A stretch of DNA of 64,000 nt, taken from contig OX243824.1 of the NCBI GenBank assembly GCA_945859605.1, forward strand, positions 30,705,459 through 30,769,458. The letters run 5' to 3'. This stretch comes from Lumbricus rubellus. Its lineage: Eukaryota; Annelida; Clitellata; Crassiclitellata; Lumbricidae. Positions within the stretch are counted from its first letter, which is position 1, and every line of letters starts with the position of its first letter. Below are positions 55,907 to 64,000 of this stretch, piece after piece. The notes under the pieces are model-generated. The model saw only the letters and a program-made list of their open reading frames with translations. It was not told where the DNA came from and searched no databases. Position numbers and translations under genes: made by a program.

Positions 55907-56344
55907 GTCAGTTTGACAGCCATTATTATAAGAAATTTGTTCCATGGACAAGACTCAAGCACTTCGTCGACAAAATGGTTTTAACCCAACAGCGGCTGTT
56001 ACTTCCATCTGATAACTCTATGATAAGTCTGAGTCTAAAATAAGTCTGCTTTATAAGTTTCTGTTAACAGCTTTTGCCCGTTAAAAATCTGATTAAAATT
56101 TCTTTACTGCTCGCCAAGATATTTGCAAAAGCCACAGGTGCTCTTTTTTGGCCCACAAAGTATATTGTATTTAGTATGTTTCAGCCTAATGAAGAATTTG
56201 CGGCAATTTGTATATTTGAAACAACGTCGTTTTTGTTAATATTTTCTTGCGTCCAGTTTCTCGTCTTCATAAATTTAAAAGGTATGAGAATTAAAATTTG
56301 TTCTTGTGTATAAAACTATGTGATCCAAAAGTGAATATCAGCAT
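55907..56344. other. Downstream of last EGF exon, nothing assigned
   Basis: Open frames at 55747 (tail) and 56074 lack recognisable domains. Confidence 0.3.
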
Positions 56345-56720
56345 TTGAGATGACAACATATAGAAAGATGCTGTGAGTCAGCTGGAGGGAATTTAGAACA
56401 AATGAATCTATACTGGAAGAGATACAACCGGAACGGCGCCTGCTGGAGGTGGTGAGAGCAACGAAGCTGAACTACTTTGGACATATGATCCGAGCAGATA
56501 AGCTGCCGGCATTCATATGTCAGGGCTATGTGGATGGGAAAAGGGCCCGAGGAAGGCCGAGAAGAAGGTGGATGGATGACGTGGAGGAGTGGACGGGGAT
56601 GGCGATGGTGGACTGCGTGAGGTCCGCGAGGAACAGAGAGCAATGGAGGAGGATGACGTCGTCGACTCTGATCCCCGATCCGCAGCAATGAGGATGGGCA
56701 CGACGACGACGACGACGATC
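56345..56720 (+). pseudogene. LINE reverse-transcriptase C-terminal fragment
   Basis: Frame with RTNESILEEI, TKLNYFGHMIRADKLP, GKRARGRPRRRWMDDVEEWT and a stop after IPDPQQ (56689-56691), then a GAC repeat tail. Same protein family as the 25785-26690 LINE. 5'-truncated. Confidence 0.75.
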
Positions 56721-56794
56721 CAAAAGTTACGTAGTGTAGTTTGAATGTTGTATTCGAGATCAGTGTGAAATGAATTTTTTATTTCTACATTTTT

Positions 56795-56993
56795 ATAGCG
56801 CCCCGTCAAGCTCACTACTCAGAGGCGATCCGACTACAGCGCGACACTGCATCGGAGTTTCACGCCGAGGCGCCCGAGCAATTGCGAGTGAAGGTCCCTA
56901 CGGGACGGCTTGAGGTGGATTCGAATCTGGAACCCAACAGCTCCAAGGCACTGACGCCACCACTACTGTAACACCACCGGGCCCCACAAATGT
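56795..56993 (-). mobile_element. tRNA-derived SINE copy 2
   Basis: Reverse-oriented like copy 1 (8460-8656). Shared words include GACACTGCATCGGAGTTTCA, GAGCAATTG and GAGGTGGATTC. The head is near 56993, and the LINE-like tail TATAGCGCCCCGTCAAG on + is at 56796. Confidence 0.65.
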
Positions 56994-57203
56994 ATTTGAG
57001 AAGATATTTTCAGTTTTTTTACTCCTGATGCTCTCAATTGGAAACAGTAGACAAGGGAAGTATGGTGTTCCATTTTAAAACACTATGCGAAATGCTTTTG
57101 GTGATTGGAAGTTCCACAAAGGAAGCGTTGGAGACTACTGTAGTTCACGTGTTTTAAAGCTATGTGTTTTCGTTGTAAACTCCCTTTGTGTACAATGCTT
57201 TTT

Positions 57204-57306
57204 CAGACATCGAAAAGAAAGTTCTCTTTTTCTTATGAGGCGATCGCCATTATGCAGTCTGATGCACACGACGCAGATGATGATACACAGCAGTCTGTTT
57301 ACCTAA
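57204..57306 (+). other. Possible short 3' exon of gene C
   Basis: After GCTTTTTCAG the sequence parallels 27178 behind gene B. One frame gives TSKRKFSFSYEAIAIMQSDA and ends in SVYLTKASE at 57301; the phase-1 frame gives IEKKVLFFL and stop. Which, if any, is used cannot be told. Confidence 0.3.
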
Positions 57307-59344
57307 CAAAGGCGTCAGAATGATATTGAGAAAGATGTTGACTTAGTTAATATTCCAGCAAAGATAGTGGATGCCGTGTTCACTGTTCAGCTATGAGCGT
57401 GTGAATAAAGATTCACTATTGCTTTCGACACTTCCATCTGCTGCCTACTGTTTCATGCATTGAGATTGACAATCATACTCTTAATTATTACTGCCAAATT
57501 ACTATCAAATTGTGGCATCTGACAATGAGTATCCATTCAACGTCAAGGCGTACTGTTTGAAAATGTCGACAAGCTTCTCAACTCAGCTGTGTTACCAACC
57601 AGTCATGCAATGAGGTCAACTTCGACAACTTCTTCATAAACAAGATTTGATTTGATTTGATTTGTGTCAGCTGTAAAAATGGTTGCCGTTACCAATCTCA
57701 GTTCAGTCGGCCTAGATAATATTAAGTTAAGGCAAACCACACGATGGAGCTCAGCGAAAAGGCGCGTCTATATACTGTAGTTTACAGTGAATAGACCTTT
57801 GGATTTCAAGTCTGACATCTCCACATTTTTTAACCTGTTTTTTTACTGTTTAATGCTATTGCCACCCCTGTAATTTTGTTCTGAGCAGAAATAATGAAAA
57901 AGCAACTCTCAGTTTGAATATTAATTTTGATATACAATGCATGTATCTCTAATGACCTGCTATTTGAAGTGCACAAATGTTCTATTGTTCTATTGCTTTC
58001 GTTTCATCGAAATAATCATTGTATGGAATGATTGTTAATCCGAGGTGTGCAGAAGACATGATTAAAAGAGTGTTTCAGAGGAAAATTGCATGTTTCTTTC
58101 CGTATTACTAGAGTAGGCTAGCCGTAGCATGTTGCTTTAGTCGGAATTATTTATCTTATTGTTTTATTGGGTTTAAATCAAAATAATATTCAATTTAATA
58201 TCTTGTAAACGATTAGGCGCGTGTTTAAGAGTTTTTCGCTAGGACGGATTTTTATTCGTTTATTTTGATTTTGTACTCAAGAAAGCTAAAACTGTATTAT
58301 TTTCATGAAATATTTGATTCTAATTTAAACGCTAAATGTAAACCGCAAATTGAGTCTTTGTAAAACGATCTAGCACTTTCTTCAGATCTGAAAATGTTTA
58401 GACTGTGCAAAAATGCTTAAAATTTGGCTGTCATAGTCTATGTATTAATTTTTGCCTCTAATTCTGTGCCACAGACATTTATATTTTCAGGTTCTGTAAA
58501 CCGGCGACATGGAGTTCTTGGGTGTCATCGTCATGATAAACGAATTAACATTAAAGGAAACGTCTTATTCTGCTGAAGAAACCACATTCACCCTCTCGCC
58601 CTTCTCAACTTTCCCAGCTTCGTAGGCTACAATGTCATATGCCTCTGTCGAGTCAGTAGGCTATGCTTTTTGGTATAAGTATTTGTTTGAATATTGTAGG
58701 CTACCCATGCTATGTGCATATGAATATGCCTGATGTGGAAGGATATCCTATCAACGGGCACATAGCAAAATGGGACAATCAAAAGGACCAAAATCATTAG
58801 AGCGCATGGTCATAAGAGCGCATTTTCGAAATGGCGAAAATCAGAAGCATAAGTAGGCCTACCTAATAGGAGACTAGAAAAAGCGTAAGCGCTTGTTTAT
58901 GGAGGGGAACTGGTCAATGTAGAGTTGTAGACCTATAGAAAAGATTTTAAAATGCACAACATTTAATATTAATCTAAGTCTCCGAGGATTCTTGTTAATT
59001 TGTTCTTCTCAGTTTATCAGAATTCTCATATTGCATGTATAAGTTCCTCTTAATAGCCTAAATTAGTTTCAGGTTTAATAAAATATAACAATTATAGCAT
59101 CCTATTTCCTGGAGACTCCAACAATGTCCTGATAAACCTCTCTTAAGAGCGTCGTGATATTCTTGTACCAAGATTTCTAAATGATCGGAGAAGAAAAAGT
59201 TTTATAGAATAAGCTTAAACACACAGAAACAATGGAAGTGGGTAGGACATGATACGCTGAGGGCAGACTCACTGCTAAGAACATTACTGTCGTCAAATGA
59301 AAAAAATGAATGGGACTCGAACAAGAGGAGGACCACGGCAGATA
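57307..59344. other. Intergenic, no gene recognised
   Basis: Includes a short (GATTT)n run near 57645-57665. No exon with splice and domain support. Confidence 0.4.
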
Positions 59345-59347
59345 TTG

Positions 59348-60483
59348 GGAGAAGGTTGCCAAAGATAGACCAGCGCCAAAGATGGACCACTCCGTGATTC
59401 CGTGATTGGCCACAAGGATTGAAACTGTATTGTAATGTGATGCTGTCATATCTAGCAGGTCACAAGATAGATTGAATGAAATGACTAGACATCCGCTACA
59501 CAGAAAAACCTTCGAGAAAACAAAAAAAACGTTAATTGACATTGCTTGATAAAATAATGGCTTGGGAGTAAAATGAGTACAAAATCGAGGCCGGACCTGA
59601 TGAAAAGTTCGAAATTGGTCTATGAACTGAGTTTTTCAATTCTTTACAAGATACTATACCAGAAAATCCAATATCAAAACTGCATAAAAAGTTAAATGAG
59701 TTGGAAGTGGGTGTGTGCAAGTTGCCCAAGATGAAACACGTGTGGTCCATGTTAGGCAACTATACATGAACACGGTCCAATCATCATTGATGCCCATTAT
59801 TGCTAATGCAATTAACTGCTATGTATTCTACTAAGCTAGCAGTTGTAATTTATTATAGACAGTAACGTGGTCAAAGTTGAACTGTGAGAAAAATTAGAAA
59901 ATTCTTTGTTTATATTTTTAAAATTTATTTATTTATTTTTTAAAGTAAGAACTGACAATTTAATATTTTTTATTTTTTATTATTTACTGAAATATATTTT
60001 ACTAGGTTAGCATTTGTAATTTATTATCAACAGTAATTTGGACAGTGTTAAACTGTGAGAAAAATTGTAAAATTCTTTGTTTATATTTTTTTAAAATGTA
60101 TTTTTGAGTTTTTTCAAAAAAAAATGACAATAATTTTTTTCCTTTTTATTACTTATTGAAAAATTGCATAATATGTACTGCTTAATGTAAGTTCATCTTA
60201 GCAGAAAATAATGGTTGATGAATTAAGACTGTTTGTCCGCCTTTAACAATACATTTTTCCATGGTCCATCTTTGGTGCCCATGCTCCTAAGATGGACCAC
60301 TTTTGCAATTTTCTATTTTTTAAATTTCTTTCTTTCTATTTATTTAAATGGAAATTTTTTATTGCATCCAATGGTGTATCAACACCTAATCTATGTAACG
60401 ACCTTGTTGCATAATCATTTTCTCATAATTTGTGGCGAAAACGGACGATCATCCTTACGTGGTCCATCTTTGGCAACCTTCCC
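59348..60483. mobile_element. MITE-like element with GGTTGCCAAAGAT ends
   Basis: The left end GGGAGAAGGTTGCCAAAGAT and inverted right end GGGGAAGGTTGCCAAAGATG match, and CCAAAGATGGACCAC recurs inside both. An imperfect internal duplication of about 180 bp starts near 59825 and 60000 (TTGTAATTTATTAT). Target duplication not resolved. Confidence 0.6.
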
Positions 60484-62940
60484 CTAATTATACTGAATTG
60501 AATGATAAAAAACGGATATTGGAAAGCTCGAAGAAGAGGTTTCAACAAAATTAATTCATATTGAAACATTAAAAAGATGGACGCCGCCGAACATTTCAAC
60601 CTGCATGGGAGACAAAAAACTAGAAAGGGAAATGATAAACTATAGCCTACGTTTTAGGAATTAAGAGTTAACTAATAACAATTCTTCTAAGTTTGTTTGT
60701 CTTATTTCAAGAGACCAGTCAAAATGAATGACATGCGTAGCCTACTTTATGACATCACTGTGGAAGGGTTATTCTTCCGAAAGATAAAATTGCAATAATT
60801 AGGATAATAGGTCTATGTATAACTTCCTGCGATTTAAACCAATCCACAAACTGCTAGTTCGAGCTATTAAGTCTGATGTTTGGGGAGCTTTGACTAAATT
60901 ATTTCGTCGACGATGACTTCGTATAATTTTATTGATGTTGCAGCATACTCGCAAAGAAATTTCATCCTTTCAGAAAATACAGAGCTCCTCAAAACCTGCG
61001 AGCCCAGGTGCTGCAGCTACCATAATGCGGACCTGCATTCCAGAGTTCTCGTCATCTCCTTAATTCAACGAACCACAGTTTGCAGCATGAGTTCAAGCTA
61101 CGCCATACGTTCCTCGTTGATATAACTATACACTTCACTTGGCCATGGATTACAGTTGTAGGCCTTCAGCGTTGGATTTTCTTGATTCAAAACGACAACG
61201 AGAATATGAATTATTTATGTTAACAAGATAGACCATAATTTTATCATCATTGGTGGACACTTCTGATCACGTTGGTTTCTGACCAGTAGATTTACCTAGC
61301 ATGCTACAAATGTATACTTGTCAAATTTTAGTTATAAATATTATCGCTGTAAAGAAGTAGTAATAATAGGCTAATTAGGACACTGCGACTTAAGTTGCAA
61401 TAAATGAATTTAACAGATATCCCCTCCCACCAATCGCTCACCCGTTCCCTTCCTTATCTCGCCTTCCTTTCCATCCTTTTCTTTCCACTTTCGTTCAGCC
61501 CTTCCCGACACACCATCTCAAAGTAATAATAATTTATGTGCCTCTGTTCGTGTCTGGGGCTCCTCTTTAGAACCCTGATGCACACTTGCTAAAAAATTTC
61601 CCGCTGATTGTGGGGAGAGAGCTGAGAGGAGTTAAGAGAAGTATTGGAAATGTTGAAAATGTTGATTGCCAGAACATGTGGACTCTGGAAAGTTGGGGTA
61701 TGAACACTTGAACAGGCAAACTGAAGACTAAACAATGTGGTCCTATGAAAGACTAGGGTTTATTCCCACTCAGCCTCCAGTAATTCTCACTCTGGCTGAG
61801 GGAATGTCAATTCCCTACGTTACCATATCCAGCAGACTCCCGGAATGCTTCACCAATGACCATGTCTGTGACAATTTTGAAGATTCTGCCGCACACCGTT
61901 ATATTACATAACAGGAATACTGTAATACATAACACGAAGATGTCTGACATACGGACATAATAAAATTATCACATAATAATAGTATTATTATCCTAAACGT
62001 TAGCAGTATAGGCACACTCTTACCAATTGCATAAGAAAGAGAATAAGCGAAATGAAAATCTTATGCCGGTAGGATATGAGTCGCTTCATGTTCTCAACTG
62101 TAAACTATCGCCTCCATACTAACTCTCTTCTCACACTAATGTCACCTACCAGTTTATACTTGAGACACACACAAAAACAATTTAAAGGCGCTCACTTGTT
62201 TTCCTGCCAACAGTATTACTGTAGGCCTAAACGGCGGATGGCAGGCGTCGGTAAAGTAACGAAGTGACACAAAAACCAAACTTACCCCGTGACAAAATAA
62301 TGTGAATTATTAAAACTTGAACTTGTTTATTGATCCCAATAATATCAAACAGACAAATTATTATGCATTCGTAATAGTAGACCTACACAAAGTGATTAAT
62401 TAGCCTACAGTTAGCCTAACAATTGCGATAGTAAAGCTTAGTGCGCATTCATTACTGTGAAATGTAGGGAGCAATAGGCTACCCGCAGGGCTGAAAGTGA
62501 GCCGGTTCTGTCCGGGTCTGAGACCCGGCATCGATTTTGGAGACCTCCTGTTGCCGGGTCTCAGCCGGATCGCAACGTGGCTCAGCCCCTTCAAAGCAAA
62601 AGGCTGAAAATGTCTAAAACGGCTTACTTCGTAATAAGGAAACTAGACAATAACCAACTGGGCAACAAAATCAACTATATTATCATAGTGTAGATGCTTA
62701 TGCCATTGGCGGCACCAGGGGAGGGTTAGGGGGCTAAGCACCTAAATGCGACTCAGCCTCATCCCAAAGCAAAAAGCAATGAATGTCCATGTATCGGCTT
62801 AGAAGTTATTTTTATCTTATTGTCGGACCTCAACTGTGGCGGACGGTCATACATCGACTCACATGATTGTGAGACATCAATTGCCACTGGGCTCGACTCC
62901 CGTACATCGACTCTCTCTGCGACTCAACACTAGCAATGCA
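60484..62940. other. Intergenic, no gene recognised
   Basis: No recognisable domains in the short open frames. Around 62490-62600 a GAGACCCGG/CCGGGTCTC inverted pair could form a hairpin. Confidence 0.4.
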
Positions 62941-62969
62941 TGCATACAGTCCTCTTATTTATACTCTAA

Positions 62970-63240
62970 TGGTACCGGCCGGTCTGAGGTCCGAACCGGT
63001 CTGGAAGAGGAAAGAGGACTGGAGGTTTCGAACTGGCGGGGGAAGGGGGCTGAGATCCGGACCAGTCTGAACCCGGGCTAGCGGGAGGAAGGGGCTGCAG
63101 GTCCGAGCTAGGCGGCGAAGGGAAAGGGGCTGAGGTCTGCGCGGGGGTCAAGGGGGCTGAGGTCCGGACCGGTGTGAGTCCGGGCTGGCGGGAGAAGGGT
63201 GTTGAGCCCGGGTTGGCGGAAGAAGGGGATGAGATTCACA
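62970..63240. repeat. GC-rich degenerate minisatellite
   Basis: Four to five imperfect units of about 55-65 bp with GGGGCTGAGGTCCGGACC and CCCGGGCTGGCGGGAGAAGG-like words. Strongly G-rich on + and far from the local AT-rich composition. Confidence 0.65.
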
Positions 63241-64000
63241 AGGACAGCAATTTTGAATTTCTCTACAATAGCGTGCCGATGCTTATGCTAATAGAATGTG
63301 CCGCAGACCGTGATGAGGTTATGTGCATCATGTCCGGCCCGCCGGCCTGCTGAGGGGCTACGCCAGTAGTTCTACACAACTATACATTGGGAAATGGGGT
63401 GTTCATTTAGCAACATCAGTCATAGGTGGAGACTTGGGGGCCAGGGTACGATCCACGAGACCCCGAAGTTTATGATTGTGGACGGAGATGCTGTTCCCCA
63501 ATATTTCAAAAATATCTCGAAAATGTCATTGAAAGTTTCTAGAGTGTTATCTACTGTTTATCCATCATGAACAATTTTGCTAGGACGACAGCAAAACTGG
63601 TATACTCTTGCAGTGTGGAATTTGATAATTTCTACAACATGGAGGAAAATGATTGAACTCATAAACCATTTCTTTCAGCAATGAAATAATTATGAGAAAT
63701 TTGTTAAGACGATAGCTTAAAATGTTACCATTAAAGTGCTGATATCCAAAAAACTTAAACAATGACCTATACAAGGGGACACTTTTGAAGTCATAATCCA
63801 GGACTTTCAGCATTGAAATGATGAGCTATTTAGCAAAAAAATAACAGCCCAAATGCTATTATTGCAATGTGCAAATTCAAAAAAATTCATGAAAATCGTT
63901 CATAACAGCTAGCAAACAAGAGCCTGAAACGTGCTCCTGTCGATGTCAACAGCGAAAAACGCGCTGGTTTCTGGGGTTCCGCCCCAGACCCCCTATAGTC
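63241..64000. other. Right-edge non-coding with dispersed repeat
   Basis: Stretch 63590-63900 is the second copy of the repeat at 23950-24290 (TTTCAGCAATGAAAT, AATGTTACCATTA, GGGGACACTTTTGAAGTC). Nothing else recognised. Confidence 0.45.

Noticed and set aside
58508..58630. Short ORF MEFLGVIVMINE after a TTTTCAG
   Set aside because: Only about 38 codons with no domain, paralogue or donor site; an AG after a T-run is common by chance.
60233..60487. Hydrophobic open frame resembling a membrane protein
   Set aside because: T-rich sequence within a MITE-like element; hydrophobicity follows from base composition.

Overview
This is a gene-poor, transposon-rich stretch of animal nuclear DNA. It is AT-rich, carries small phase-1 exons with canonical GT/AG splice sites, and contains LINEs, SINEs, hAT, mariner and LTR elements. 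A gypsy-type LTR retrotransposon with integrase upstream of reverse transcriptase (Gmr1-type order, a group described from deuterostomes) points to a deuterostome. The abundance of EGF-repeat genes fits a marine invertebrate such as an echinoderm. The species cannot be fixed from the sequence alone, and no database search was possible.

Host genes: three tandem, same-strand paralogues encode secreted or membrane proteins built from one-exon EGF modules. Gene A (exons at 2510-11934) enters from the left edge. It shows seven EGF exons and a cysteine-containing C-terminal exon. Gene B (22460-25643) has a signal-peptide exon, an N-terminal domain exon and two EGF exons. Gene C (30550-55906) has the same layout but looks decayed: a one-base insertion shifts the frame of its N-terminal domain exon, one EGF exon has lost its splice acceptor, and a 14-kb retrotransposon nest sits in an intron.

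Transposon nest (39528-53489): a Gmr1-like element has LTRs at 39528-41130 and 52961-53489, a GATAA target duplication and a long gag-pol frame. A 1,068-bp hAT element (8-bp duplication GTTGTTGG) sits in the 5' LTR. A 5,889-bp DNA transposon with about 32-bp inverted ends and a 4-bp AAAT duplication splits gag (42247-48135). That transposon encodes a two-exon, roughly 1,200-residue transposase with four N-terminal Cys-rich repeats and ten C-terminal AT-hook-like repeats; it is tentatively Sola-like.

Elsewhere there are many non-autonomous elements with readable ends and duplications (3839, 12493, 17075, 20457, 31196, 36733, 55090), fold-back elements (about 940 and 33425), LINE 3' fragments, and two tRNA-derived SINE copies that share the 3' tail of the local LINE. 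Simple repeats (AT, AAT, AGT) are common.

The most unusual signal is a genome-style word: TAGGCCTA, with the shorter TAGGCTA and TAGCCTA, occurs dozens of times. Where paralogous sequence gives an unfilled site, the word appears as GGC, GCC or GGCC inserted at a TA with the TA duplicated, like excision footprints of a TA-targeting transposon.
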